Source: an uncultured Bacteroides sp. (GTDB taxonomy: Bacteria; Bacteroidota; Bacteroidia; Bacteroidales; Bacteroidaceae). Taken from it: 53,208 nt of DNA. The notes beneath the pieces are model-generated. The model made no database searches. It saw only the letters and a program-made list of their open reading frames with translations, and was not told the origin of the DNA. Both the position numbers and the translations under genes were made by a program. Every line of letters starts with the position of its first letter. The first letter of the stretch is position 1. The DNA is taken from contig NZ_CASFWU010000014.1 in assembly GCF_949298305.1 (NCBI RefSeq), positions 1-53,208 on the forward strand, in the 5' to 3' direction. This document shows, piece after piece, positions 17,396 to 26,312 of this stretch.

Positions 17396-17809
17396 ACACT
17401 TCATAACCATGATTCGAAGGCAAAAATACGTCATTTTTAATTAGGAAACAACCCGTAAGGAAAATAAATGAGGAAAGCTATGGAATACAGCCAACGACAC
17501 AAGGGGAGAAGCCTCTTTATACAATAAGACGATATTTAACAATGCACATCGGACAAGCGAAAATAATTAAATGCCACAATAAGGGTTCACACCATATTTC
17601 GATATTTTAGAATCACAGAACTATGATTTCAAATCCATTCTCCCAGATTATCTCTTGTATCTTCCACCAGCTCTTGCCTACAAGCCCACTATAATCCTGC
17701 CAAACATGAGATTTTTACATTTGTTTTAACCAAACCTTATGTACTTCCTCATTTTTTTCATAATTTTGCGCTTTAAAATTGAGAATAAAATCATTAAAAC
17801 AGTAAAGCT
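17396..17809. other. Divergent intergenic region before pyrG
   Basis: Holds -7 boxes for the DUF3078 gene (minus strand, 17421-17428) and for pyrG (TAATTTTG, + strand, 17761-17768). The central 17435-17740 part is AT-rich and I see no gene, tandem repeat or strong hairpin in it. Confidence 0.5.
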
Positions 17810-19444
17810 GTGGGAGAAACAAAGTATATTTTCGTCACCGGTGGCGTTGCTTCTTCATTGGGAAAAGGCATCATCTCATCCTCCATCGGAAAATTGCTGC
17901 AAGCAAGAGGTTATAAAGTTACTATCCAAAAGTTTGACCCGTACATCAACATCGACCCGGGTACCCTCAACCCCTACGAACACGGTGAATGCTACGTGAC
18001 AATAGACGGACACGAAGCTGACCTCGACCTGGGCCACTACGAACGCTTCCTAGGCATTCAGACAACGAAAGCCAACAACATCACCACGGGACGCATCTAC
18101 AAGAGCGTCATCGACAAGGAACGCCGTGGCGACTATCTGGGCAAGACCATCCAGATTATCCCTCACATCACGGACGAAATCAAACGGAACGTGAAGCTAC
18201 TGGGCAACAAATACAAATTTGACTTCGTCATTACCGAAATAGGCGGTACCGTAGGTGACATCGAGTCATTGCCCTATCTGGAAAGTATCCGCCAGCTGAA
18301 GTGGGAATTGGGCAAAGACGCACTCTGCGTACACCTTACTTATGTACCCTATCTGGCTGCTGCCGGCGAGCTGAAAACCAAACCGACACAACACTCTGTC
18401 AAGGAACTGCAAAGTGCCGGAATCCAGCCAGACATCCTTGTGCTTCGCACAGAACATGAACTGAGCACAGGCCTCCGCAAAAAAGTAGCACTCTTCTGCA
18501 ACGTGGACGAAGAAGCCGTCGTGCAGAGCATCGATGCTCCGACCATCTACGAAGTGCCTATCCTGATGCAGGCGCAAAAGTTGGACGAAACAATTTTAAA
18601 GAAGATGGGGCTTCCCGTTGGCGACACTCCGGGTCTCGGTCCGTGGCGCAGCTTCTTGGAACACCGCCACAAGGCAGAGAAGACCGAACCCATCCACATA
18701 GCCTTGGTGGGCAAGTATGATTTACAGGATGCCTACAAGTCCATCCGCGAAGCCCTTTCGCAGGCCGGTACCTACAATGACTGCAAAGTGTCCGTAGACT
18801 TCGTGAACAGCGAAAAGCTGACCGACGATAATATTGCCGAAGCCCTGAAAGGCATGTCAGGCGTACTCATTGGCCCCGGATTCGGTGAGAGAGGCATCCC
18901 TGGCAAGTTTGTCGCCATCCGTTATGCCCGCACCCACAACATTCCCACTTTCGGCATCTGTCTGGGCATGCAGTGCATGGCCATCGAGTTTGCCCGCAAT
19001 GTATTGGGATATGCCGATGCCAACTCTCGCGAAATGAACGAGAAGACACCCCACAACGTCATCGACATCATGGAGGAACAGAAATCCATCACCAACATGG
19101 GCGGTACCATGCGTCTGGGCGCCTACGAGTGTGTCCTAAAGCCGGGCAGCAAAGCCTATGAAGCCTACGGCAGCGAACATATTCAAGAACGCCACCGTCA
19201 CCGTTACGAGTTCAACAACCAGTACAAAGAGGAATACGAAGCAGCCGGAATGAAGTGCACGGGCATCAACCCCGAATCTGACCTGGTGGAAATCGTAGAA
19301 ATCCCCGACCTCCGCTGGTATGTCGGCACACAATTCCATCCTGAATACAGCAGTACGGTATTGAAACCCCATCCGCTGTTCCTCAGCTTTGTGAAGGCAG
19401 CCATCGAATATAAGAACGAGAATAAAGAAAACCAAGCAGACTGA
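17810..19444 (+). CDS. pyrG: CTP synthase
   Basis: ATP- and glutamine-dependent amination of UTP to CTP. 544 residues, normal length. The N-terminal synthase domain begins ETKYIFVTGGVASSLGKGI with the P-loop-like nucleotide site. The C-terminal class I glutamine amidotransferase has GICLGMQC (catalytic Cys near 386) and the His/Glu pair in HPEYSS. The start is a GTG at 17810 giving MGETKYIFV, matching the family N-terminus. yidC follows 37 nt later on the same strand, so the two are probably co-transcribed. Confidence 0.95.
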   Translation: MGETKYIFVTGGVASSLGKGIISSSIGKLLQARGYKVTIQKFDPYINIDPGTLNPYEHGECYVTIDGHEADLDLGHYERFLGIQTTKANNITTGRIYKSVIDKERRGDYLGKTIQIIPHITDEIKRNVKLLGNKYKFDFVITEIGGTVGDIESLPYLESIRQLKWELGKDALCVHLTYVPYLAAAGELKTKPTQHSVKELQSAGIQPDILVLRTEHELSTGLRKKVALFCNVDEEAVVQSIDAPTIYEVPILMQAQKLDETILKKMGLPVGDTPGLGPWRSFLEHRHKAEKTEPIHIALVGKYDLQDAYKSIREALSQAGTYNDCKVSVDFVNSEKLTDDNIAEALKGMSGVLIGPGFGERGIPGKFVAIRYARTHNIPTFGICLGMQCMAIEFARNVLGYADANSREMNEKTPHNVIDIMEEQKSITNMGGTMRLGAYECVLKPGSKAYEAYGSEHIQERHRHRYEFNNQYKEEYEAAGMKCTGINPESDLVEIVEIPDLRWYVGTQFHPEYSSTVLKPHPLFLSFVKAAIEYKNENKENQAD

Positions 19445-19481
19445 CACCTTATTTATATAACAAACAACAGTAAAGAACCCA

Positions 19482-21341
19482 ATGGATAAAAATACCATTA
19501 CCGGACTGGTCCTGATTGCCATCCTGCTGGTGGGCTTCAGCTTTCTGAGCCGTCCCAGCAAAGAGCAGTTGGCAGCCCAGCAACACTATTACGACTCCAT
19601 CGCCCAGGTACAGCAGCGCGAAGCTGAACTGAAAGCCAAGGCAGAAGCTGCCCTGGCCAACGAGAAAGAAATGCAGGCAACGGACTCCACCGCCCTTTTC
19701 TTCAACGCGCTCAAGGGCGAGAACAAGGGAATCACCATTCAGAACAACCTGGCCGAAATCGTTGTGGACACCAAGGGAGGCAGAATCGCATCCGCCACCC
19801 TGAAGGAATACATGGGACAGGACAAGCAGACTCCCGTCACCCTGTTCGACGGAGAGGATGCCTCCATGAACTTCCTGTTCTACAACAAGAAGGAAATCAT
19901 CCAGTCCGATGACTATTACTTCACGCCTGTCAACCAGACCGATACCTGCGTCACCATGCGCCTGGCTGCCGACAGTGCCAGCTACATCGACTTCACCTAC
20001 ACCATGCACCCCGACACCTATCTGGTGGACTTCACCATCCAGGCGGTCAACATGGAAGGCAAGCTGGCCTCGACCAAAAACAGCGTGGACATCGAATGGT
20101 CACAGCGTGCCCGCCAGATAGAAAAAGGATATACCTACGAGAACCGGCTGGCCGAACTGACCTACAAGATTGCAGGCGACGATACGGACTATCTCTCCGC
20201 CTCCAAGGACGACAAGGAGGATGTGGCCGAGAAACTGGACTGGATAGCTTTCAAGAACCAGTTCTTCTCCTCCGTATTCCTGGCCGACGCCAACTTTGAG
20301 AACGCCAAACTGGCTTCCAAGATGGAGCCGCAGGGCAGCGGATACATCAAGGATTATTCCGCCCAGATGAGCACAGCCTTTGACCCCACAGGCAAGACCC
20401 CGACACAGATGTACTTCTACTTCGGTCCCAACCATTACAAGACGCTGACCGCCCTGGACAAGGGACGCGACGACAAGTGGGAACTCAACCGTCTGGTTTA
20501 CTTGGGCTGGCCCCTGCTACGCTGGGTCAACAAGTGGTTCACCATCAACATCTTCGACTGGCTTTCCAGCTGGGGACTCAGCATGGGCATGGTGCTGCTG
20601 TTCATGACGCTCATTGTCAAGATAGTGGTATTCCCCGCCACATGGAAGACCTACATGTCCTCCGCCAAGATGCGCGTGCTCAAGCCGAAAATCGACGAAA
20701 TCAACAAGAAGTATCCCAAGCAGGAAGATGCCATGAAGAAGCAGCAGGAAATCATGGGACTTTACAGCCAGTACGGAGTCAGCCCCATGGGAGGCTGCCT
20801 GCCCATGCTCATCCAGTTCCCCATCCTGATGGCTCTCTTCCTCTTCGTGCCGAGTGCCATCGAGCTGCGCCAGCAGAGTTTCCTGTGGGCCGATGACCTC
20901 TCCACTTACGACGCCTTCATCACCTTCCCGTTCCACATACCGTTCCTGGGAAGCCACCTCAGCCTGTTCTGCCTTCTGATGACAGTGACCAACATCCTCA
21001 ATACGAAGTACATGATGCAACAGCAGGATACCGGAGCCAATCCGCAAATGGCCGCCATGAAGTGGATGTCATACCTGATGCCCGTCATGTTCCTGTTCAT
21101 CCTGAACGACTATCCCTCGGGACTGAACTACTACTACTTCCTGTCTACCCTCATCAGTGTGGCCACCATGATTATCATGCGCAAGATGACCAACGAGGAA
21201 GCCTTGCTGGCCCAACTGGAAGCCAACAAGAAAGACCCGAAAAAGATGAAGAAAACGGGATTCGCAGCCCGATTGGAGGCCATGCAGAAGCAGCAGGAAG
21301 AGCTGATGAGACAACGCCAGCAGCAACAGCAGAGGCACTGA
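19482..21341 (+). CDS. yidC: Membrane protein insertase YidC
   Basis: Inserts and folds inner-membrane proteins, alone or with Sec. 619 residues. An N-terminal membrane anchor (about 6-25) is followed by a long periplasmic domain (about 30-350), then the conserved insertase core with five membrane segments (SMGMVLLFMTLIVKIVVFPA, GGCLPMLIQFPILMALFLFV, NDYPSGLNYYYFLSTLISV). The tail is basic and Gln-rich (MQKQQEELMRQRQQQQQ), suited to ribosome contact. It lies behind pyrG; the region downstream contains a 22-nt tandem array. Confidence 0.95.
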   Translation: MDKNTITGLVLIAILLVGFSFLSRPSKEQLAAQQHYYDSIAQVQQREAELKAKAEAALANEKEMQATDSTALFFNALKGENKGITIQNNLAEIVVDTKGGRIASATLKEYMGQDKQTPVTLFDGEDASMNFLFYNKKEIIQSDDYYFTPVNQTDTCVTMRLAADSASYIDFTYTMHPDTYLVDFTIQAVNMEGKLASTKNSVDIEWSQRARQIEKGYTYENRLAELTYKIAGDDTDYLSASKDDKEDVAEKLDWIAFKNQFFSSVFLADANFENAKLASKMEPQGSGYIKDYSAQMSTAFDPTGKTPTQMYFYFGPNHYKTLTALDKGRDDKWELNRLVYLGWPLLRWVNKWFTINIFDWLSSWGLSMGMVLLFMTLIVKIVVFPATWKTYMSSAKMRVLKPKIDEINKKYPKQEDAMKKQQEIMGLYSQYGVSPMGGCLPMLIQFPILMALFLFVPSAIELRQQSFLWADDLSTYDAFITFPFHIPFLGSHLSLFCLLMTVTNILNTKYMMQQQDTGANPQMAAMKWMSYLMPVMFLFILNDYPSGLNYYYFLSTLISVATMIIMRKMTNEEALLAQLEANKKDPKKMKKTGFAARLEAMQKQQEELMRQRQQQQQRH

Positions 21342-21365
21342 TAGCGTAAAAGTTTTTCATACAGC

Positions 21366-21418
21366 GAGGCCGGTTTTGCAATTGTTTGGCTATCAAGCAA
21401 ATGGCAATAGCCGGCCTC
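21366..21418. other. Hairpin after yidC
   Basis: Outer stem GAGGCCGG / CCGGCCTC (21366-21373 with 21411-21418) with further imperfect pairing inside (TTGCAATTGTTTG against CAAGCAAATGGCAA). No clear U-tract. It ends where the 22-nt array starts; possible 3' end of the pyrG-yidC transcript. Confidence 0.5.
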
Positions 21419-21419
21419 A

Positions 21420-21485
21420 CCTGTATCCTGAGGTACCCATACCTATATCCCGAGGTAGCCTCACCTATATCCTGAGGCTGTCTCA
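21420..21485. repeat. Three tandem 22-nt units between yidC and the MATE gene
   Basis: Units 21420-21441, 21442-21463 and 21464-21485 share CCTATATCCTGAGG-like cores. Unit 2 matches units 1 and 3 at 17 and 18 of 22 positions. A truncated fourth unit begins at 21488 (CCTATAGAG). The period is exactly 22 in each step. Confidence 0.8.
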
Positions 21486-21541
21486 GTCCTATAGAGAGCC
21501 TGCCACCCCTCGCATCTGTAAACATTAATATACATACATCC

Positions 21542-22873
21542 ATGCAGACCCCTTACACCAACAAGCAGATATGGCTCATAGCCTACCCCATCCTCATCAG
21601 CCTGATTATGGAACAGCTGATCGGAATGACCGACACCGCCTTCCTGGGCCGTGTGGGCGAGGTGGAACTGGGTGCATCGGCCATTGCAGGCGTGTTCTAT
21701 ATGGTCATCTTCATGGTGGCCTTCGGGTTCAGCATCGGAGCGCAGATACTCATTGCCCGCCGCAACGGCGAACAGCAGTACCGCGAGATAGGCCCCCTGT
21801 TCTATCAGGGCATCTACTTCCAGACCGGCCTGGCAGCCGTGCTGTTCCTTCTCTCCTACTGCTTCTCCCCCCTCCTGCTGAAGCGCATCATCGCCTCGCC
21901 GCAGATTTACGAGGCCGCCACCGCCTACCTGCACTGGCGGGTATTCGGGGCCTTCTTCTCGTTCAGCGCCGTCATCTTCCGTGCCTTCTTCCTGGGCACT
22001 GTGCAGACCAAGACGCTCACGCTGAATTCCATTGTCATGGTGCTGAGCAATGTGGTGTTCAACTACATCCTCATCTTCGGCAAACTGGGACTGCCTGCAC
22101 TGGGCATAGCCGGCGCCGCCATCGGCTCGTCGCTGGCCGAACTGGTATCGCTGGTGTTCTTCATCATCTATACGCGCTGCCGCATCGACTGTTGCAAGTA
22201 CGGCCTCGACCGCATCCCCCGCTTCCAGTGGCCGGTGCTGCGCCGCATGCTCGATGTATCCTTCTGGACCATGCTGCAGAACTTCCTTTCGCTCTCCACC
22301 TGGTTCCTGTTCTTCCTCTACATCGAACACCTGGGCGAGCGCTCACTGGCCGTAACCAACATCATCCGCAGTGTCAGCGGCATCCTGTTCATGGTAATGA
22401 TGGCCTTTGCCTCCACCTGCGGGTCACTGGTGAGCAACCTCATCGGTGCCGGCCATGCTGACAGCGTACAGCCGACCATCCGCCAGCACATTCGTCTGGC
22501 CTACCTTCTGGTTCTTCCGCTGGCCCTGCTTTTCTGCCTCTTCCCCAACCTCGTACTGGGCATCTATACCGACATCGACGCCCTGCGCCAGGCCTCGGTA
22601 CCTTCCCTGTGGGTAATGTGCTCCACCTACCTGGTGCTGGTGCCTGCCAACGTCTACTTCCAGGCCGTCTCCGGCACGGGCAACACCCGCACCGCCCTCT
22701 GCCTGGAAATGGCCGTATTGGTCATCTACGTGGCCTACATCACCCTCATCATCCTATATCTGCGCCTCGACGTAGCCCTCTGCTGGACATCCGAAGTCGT
22801 CTACGCCACCTTCATCCTCCTCTTCTGCCACCACTATCTGAACAGGGGAAACTGGATTCAAAAAAGAATCTGA
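21542..22873 (+). CDS. MATE family multidrug/cation efflux protein
   Basis: 443 residues with about 12 membrane segments in two similar halves, expected to export drugs or metabolites in exchange for Na+ or H+. It begins MQTPYTNKQIWLIAYPILISLIMEQLIGMTDTAFLGRVGEVELGASAI, a typical MATE N-terminus. The second half opens with FWTMLQNFLSLSTWFLFFLYIEHLG. The substrate cannot be told from sequence. The gene is GC-rich like the adjoining yidC and unlike downstream fbaA. Confidence 0.9.
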   Translation: MQTPYTNKQIWLIAYPILISLIMEQLIGMTDTAFLGRVGEVELGASAIAGVFYMVIFMVAFGFSIGAQILIARRNGEQQYREIGPLFYQGIYFQTGLAAVLFLLSYCFSPLLLKRIIASPQIYEAATAYLHWRVFGAFFSFSAVIFRAFFLGTVQTKTLTLNSIVMVLSNVVFNYILIFGKLGLPALGIAGAAIGSSLAELVSLVFFIIYTRCRIDCCKYGLDRIPRFQWPVLRRMLDVSFWTMLQNFLSLSTWFLFFLYIEHLGERSLAVTNIIRSVSGILFMVMMAFASTCGSLVSNLIGAGHADSVQPTIRQHIRLAYLLVLPLALLFCLFPNLVLGIYTDIDALRQASVPSLWVMCSTYLVLVPANVYFQAVSGTGNTRTALCLEMAVLVIYVAYITLIILYLRLDVALCWTSEVVYATFILLFCHHYLNRGNWIQKRI

Positions 22874-22963
22874 TATTTTGCATACAACTACCCTTCGACA
22901 CCATAAACAGAGAAGCGTTCACTTCACTTTTCTGCAATCAAAGCTACCAACTTCCCCCCCCCC

Positions 22964-22979
22964 TTTTTTAGAACAAGAC
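22964..22979. repeat. Homopolymer tract C10T6
   Basis: Ten C followed by six T, between the MATE gene end and the fbaA terminator. It is the longest homopolymer run noticed in the window and lies in no gene. Confidence 0.8.
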
Positions 22980-22995
22980 CTTTTCACCTATGAAC

Positions 22996-23031
22996 ATAAA
23001 AAAAGCTGCTCCGCACTTGCAGAGCAGCTTT
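22996..23031 (-). terminator. Terminator of fbaA
   Basis: Stem AAAGCTGCTC / GAGCAGCTTT (23002-23011 with 23022-23031), 10-nt loop, running into seven T on the minus strand, 20 nt beyond the fbaA stop. Confidence 0.85.
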
Positions 23032-23050
23032 CATATAAAGAGTAGGATGA

Positions 23051-24058
23051 TTACTGTTGAGCCAATTTGCCGTCAGAACCCAGCACATTGATGATTTTGT
23101 GCTTGTACATCTTCTCCATATTGTCACGAGCCGGACCCAGATACTTGCGCGGATCGAATTCAGCAGGTTTCTCAGCGAAGACCTTACGAACAGCAGCTGT
23201 CATAGCCAGACGAGAGTCTGAGTCGATGTTAATTTTGCAAACTGCAGACTTGGCAGCCTTACGCAATTCGTCTTCGGGGATACCGATAGCAGCTTCCAGC
23301 TTGCCACCATATTTGTTGATAGTATCAACTTCTTCCTGAGGAACTGAAGAAGATCCGTGCAGTACGATGGGGAATCCCGGCAGTTTCTCCATCACAGCGT
23401 CGAGTACTTCGAATGCCAAAGGAGGAGGAACCAGACGACCAGTCTTCGGGTCAACGTGGCATTGTTCGGGCTTGAACTTGTATGCACCGTGAGAAGTACC
23501 GATAGAGATAGCCAAGCTGTCGCAACCTGTACGGGTAGCAAAGTCGATTACTTCTTCGGGATCTGTATAAGTGTGGTGTTCAGCAGAAACTTCATCTTCT
23601 ACACCGGCCAACACACCCAGCTCGCCTTCTACAGTTACGTCGAACTGATGAGCGTAGTCAACAACCTTCTTGGTCAAAGCTACGTTTTCCTCATAAGGCA
23701 GGTGAGAACCGTCGATCATTACAGAAGAGAAGCCCATGTCGATGCAAGACTTGCAGAGTTCGAAGCTGTCACCATGATCCAGGTGAAGCACGATTTCAGG
23801 ATGTGCGCAACCCAATTCCTTGGCATATTCAACAGCACCTTCAGCCATATAGCGCAACAAAGTCTGGTTGGCATAGTTGCGTGCGCCTTTGGAAACCTGC
23901 AGGATAACCGGTGACTTCGTTTCAACGGCAGCCTTTACAATGGCCTGCAATTGCTCCATATTGTTGAAGTTGAAAGCCGGGATAGCATAACCGCCTTTAA
24001 TGGCACGAGCGAACATATCTCTGGTGTTCACAAGGCCCAAATCTTTGTAATTAACCAT
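23051..24058 (-). CDS. fbaA: Class II fructose-bisphosphate aldolase
   Basis: Zinc-dependent cleavage of fructose 1,6-bisphosphate in glycolysis and the reverse in gluconeogenesis. 335 residues. Signature motifs: NFNNMEQLQAIV near the N-terminus, the HLDHGDSFE zinc/catalytic stretch near residue 93, VEGELGVLAGVEDEV, SIGTSHGAYK and the phosphate-binding LHGSSSVP. Monocistronic, with a -7 box TACTTTTG at 24106-24099 on the minus strand and a clear terminator. Confidence 0.95.
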   Translation of the reverse strand: MVNYKDLGLVNTRDMFARAIKGGYAIPAFNFNNMEQLQAIVKAAVETKSPVILQVSKGARNYANQTLLRYMAEGAVEYAKELGCAHPEIVLHLDHGDSFELCKSCIDMGFSSVMIDGSHLPYEENVALTKKVVDYAHQFDVTVEGELGVLAGVEDEVSAEHHTYTDPEEVIDFATRTGCDSLAISIGTSHGAYKFKPEQCHVDPKTGRLVPPPLAFEVLDAVMEKLPGFPIVLHGSSSVPQEEVDTINKYGGKLEAAIGIPEDELRKAAKSAVCKINIDSDSRLAMTAAVRKVFAEKPAEFDPRKYLGPARDNMEKMYKHKIINVLGSDGKLAQQ

Positions 24059-24140
24059 TTTGTTTAAAGTTTATTGTTAGTGAATCAATAATTCTATGCA
24101 AAAGTAAGCATTCTCTTTCAAATAGCGGTCGACAATACAA

Positions 24141-24199
24141 ATAAAAAAACTCTCCGAACAAAGGAAAAGCAATCATTTTCCAACTGTTTGAAGAGTTTT
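24141..24199 (-). terminator. Terminator of the endonuclease/exonuclease/phosphatase gene
   Basis: Outer stem AAAACTCT / AGAGTTTT (24146-24153 with 24192-24199), inner stems AACA/TGTT and GGAAAA/TTTTCC; on the minus strand it runs into TTTTTTTAT. It lies about 60 nt beyond the gene's stop. Confidence 0.7.
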
Positions 24200-24261
24200 A
24201 ACAAAGGATTGTAATGTCCATGTTACAAGTCTGGAAAATACTCCTTTCTTTGCAACACAAT

Positions 24262-25269
24262 CTATTTTCTCAAGTAAATGATAGTGGGCAGATGGTCACT
24301 GTACCCATTCAGCCACGTGCGTCCTCCGTGTGTACGTAAAGGAGAGCCCTTATACTTGCCATCCTGTTGGATAAGGTAGTCACGTAGGAAAACTTGATTG
24401 TCATCGAAGCGTAATTCCTTTCGTTTTTTCAGCAAAGGCTTTGACAAGACAATCTGATCAAACAAGTTCCATTTGCCACGATAGAGCAACGTACCGATTC
24501 CCTTGTCTTCCAACGTCTCCCACCAAGGATTGTAGTACTCGGTTTTCTTCACATCCTTCCTGTATTTACGAGCCCCCAATGTCTTCATACTTTCGTCCAT
24601 CGGGTCATCGTTCATATCACCCATTACTATCAGTTTCAGCTTTTTATCCTCACGTCTCAACGAATCGGCCAACGCCTTTACCTGACGGGCGGCATGTACA
24701 CGCACCGGTGATTCGGCTCCACGTGAAGGCCAATGGTTGACAATGACACACACGCGCTCGCCTGCCATCCGGCCATCCACAATCAGAAAGCCTCGTGTCA
24801 GGTGCGTTGTGTCGCCCTGATAAGGTTGTGAAAGTACCAATTTGGAACGAGTTACCTCGTACTGGTTCGGGTCGTAGAGCAAAGCGCAGTCAATACCTCG
24901 CTTGTCTGGACCTTCATAGTGAATATATTTGTATTGCGAAACAGCAGGCTGTTTCAACAAATCATTCAGTACACGATCATTCTCCACTTCAGCCACTCCG
25001 ATAAAAGCGGGTCCCTGCGGCACACGTTCACGAGACAACTCACCCAGCACTCGGGCAATATTCTTCAACTTAGCCTCATACTTTTCAGATGTCCATTTAT
25101 AACTGCCCCCTGGCAAAAAATCGTAATCGTTCTTGCCGGCATCGTGGATGGTGTCGAACAGATTCTCCAAATTGTAAAATGCCACACTATACAGCCTACG
25201 CTCTACGTCCTGTGCCCAAAGACTGAATACACAGAAACAAAAAAGTCCTAAGAACAAAAGTTTTTTCAT
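24262..25269 (-). CDS. Secreted endonuclease/exonuclease/phosphatase family protein
   Basis: 335 residues from 25269, where MKKLLFLGLFCFCVFSLWAQ forms a clear signal peptide; a longer in-frame extension lacks that feature at its N-terminus. Family motifs include VAFYNLENLFDT (metal-binding Asn/Glu), GVAEVENDRVL, VIVNHWPSRG, LIVMGDMNDDP and the final GYSDHLPTIIYL with the catalytic Asp-His. Probably an exported phosphodiesterase or nuclease, perhaps for nucleic acid or phosphate scavenging; substrate unknown. Confidence 0.88.
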   Translation of the reverse strand: MKKLLFLGLFCFCVFSLWAQDVERRLYSVAFYNLENLFDTIHDAGKNDYDFLPGGSYKWTSEKYEAKLKNIARVLGELSRERVPQGPAFIGVAEVENDRVLNDLLKQPAVSQYKYIHYEGPDKRGIDCALLYDPNQYEVTRSKLVLSQPYQGDTTHLTRGFLIVDGRMAGERVCVIVNHWPSRGAESPVRVHAARQVKALADSLRREDKKLKLIVMGDMNDDPMDESMKTLGARKYRKDVKKTEYYNPWWETLEDKGIGTLLYRGKWNLFDQIVLSKPLLKKRKELRFDDNQVFLRDYLIQQDGKYKGSPLRTHGGRTWLNGYSDHLPTIIYLRK

Positions 25270-25340
25270 AATTATACAGATTATTTGCCTGCAAAAAAAA
25301 GAAATAAAATGAGATAAAACTATTTTTTGGCCAAACTTTT

Positions 25341-25371
25341 TTTCCATTTCAAATAAATAGCGCTATCTTTG
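25341..25371 (+). promoter_or_regulatory. rpmE2 promoter
   Basis: -33-like TTTC at 25341-25344, 19-nt spacer, -7 TATCTTTG at 25364-25371. The roughly 75-nt leader contains a small hairpin GTTAC / GTAAC (25409-25426), possibly regulatory. Confidence 0.65.
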
Positions 25372-25455
25372 CACGCTGAAAAGTTTAATGACCATTACAC
25401 CACTATTTGTTACCAGCAATAGTAACCGAAATAAAAAATTAAAAACGATATCGAA

Positions 25456-25707
25456 ATGAAAAAAGGTATTCATCCCGAAAATTACCGTCCGGTAGTATTC
25501 AAAGATATGTCAAACGGTGACATGTTCCTGTCTCGCTCCACAGTCAGCACAAAAGAGACTATCGAATTCGAAGGCGAAACTTATCCGTTGGTAAAACTGG
25601 AAATCTCCAGTTCTTCACACCCGTTCTACACAGGCAAGTCCAAGTTGGTTGATACTGCAGGCCGCGTTGATAAGTTCATGAGCCGCTACGGAAACCGCAA
25701 GAAATAA
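25456..25707 (+). CDS. rpmE2: Ribosomal protein bL31, type B (zinc-free)
   Basis: 83-residue large-subunit protein that helps bridge the subunits. It has MKKGIHPENYRPVVFKDMSNG and SSSHPFYTGKSKLVDTAGRVDKF, typical of type B L31, and lacks the CxxC zinc-binding cysteines of type A. Such C-minus forms are usual where zinc can be limiting. Own promoter upstream, strong terminator 23 nt downstream. Confidence 0.97.
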   Translation: MKKGIHPENYRPVVFKDMSNGDMFLSRSTVSTKETIEFEGETYPLVKLEISSSSHPFYTGKSKLVDTAGRVDKFMSRYGNRKK

Positions 25708-25730
25708 TCCTACATCCCAATTGTAGAAGA

Positions 25731-25766
25731 AAAAAGGCTGTTCCAACCTAATGGTACAGCCTTTTT
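25731..25766 (+). terminator. Terminator of rpmE2
   Basis: Stem AAAAAGGCTGT / ACAGCCTTTTT (25731-25741 with 25756-25766), 14-nt loop and a T-run on the + strand; the A-run upstream makes it potentially bidirectional. Confidence 0.88.
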
Positions 25767-26080
25767 TGCATATATCCCCTCCTAAAAGGGGCAACCACTC
25801 TTTGAAGTATTATTCAGAATACAGCTCAGTACATTTGTTTATATACAAAAGATTAAACCCACCAACCTTAGTCTAAAGAAGAATCTGTGCCCCCTTAATT
25901 TGCAAAAATCAACCAATCAAAAGATACCTCACCACGCCAGAATCAACTGGTACCTTAACTGGAGAAATTTGAGAAAAAAGAACGAATGCCAAGCCCTTGA
26001 AAACTATGTACACCGTCTAAAGCAAAGGTTCTTTGACAAAATAAATGAATACTCAACAATGAAGTTTGGAGAGCTTCGTA

Positions 26081-26146
26081 CCCAAAGTTGCCTACTGTAG
26101 GAACGAAGGTTACCTACCATCAATGCGAAGGTCGCCTACTATCCGG
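26081..26146. repeat. Three tandem 22-nt units between rpmE2 and hydF
   Basis: Units 26081-26102, 26103-26124 and 26125-26146 share the pattern AAGGTnGCCTACTAT. Units 2 and 3 match at 15 of 22 positions; unit 1 is more diverged but keeps AAAGTTGCCTACT in register. They lie between convergent genes. Confidence 0.7.
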
Positions 26147-26312
26147 ATAAAAATATGAAAAGAAGGAGGATAAACAGTATAAACAACTGAGATTCAAACA
26201 CATACACAAATCCGCCCAAAGTCTCATACATTGTAAGCATCTTTAACCGCCAATCAGTGTCCGTTAACAATGCCTACCTATGAAAATGTTCTTCAATTGA
26301 ACACATACTGTA

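Larger units (their letters stand above)
25708..26312. other. Convergent gene-free region between rpmE2 and hydF
   Basis: Contains the rpmE2 terminator (25731-25766) and a 22-nt tandem array (26081-26146). A 66-codon open frame at 25900-26100 (MQKSTNQKIPHHARINWYLN...) overlaps the array's first unit and has no recognised domain; I do not call it a gene. A short TGTTC / GAACA hairpin (26287-26303) precedes the hydF stop and might help end its transcript. Confidence 0.5.

Noticed and set aside
25900..26100. 66-codon open frame between rpmE2 and hydF
   Set aside because: No recognised domain, no promoter, and its end runs into the 22-nt tandem array; kept only as a note in the intergenic entry.
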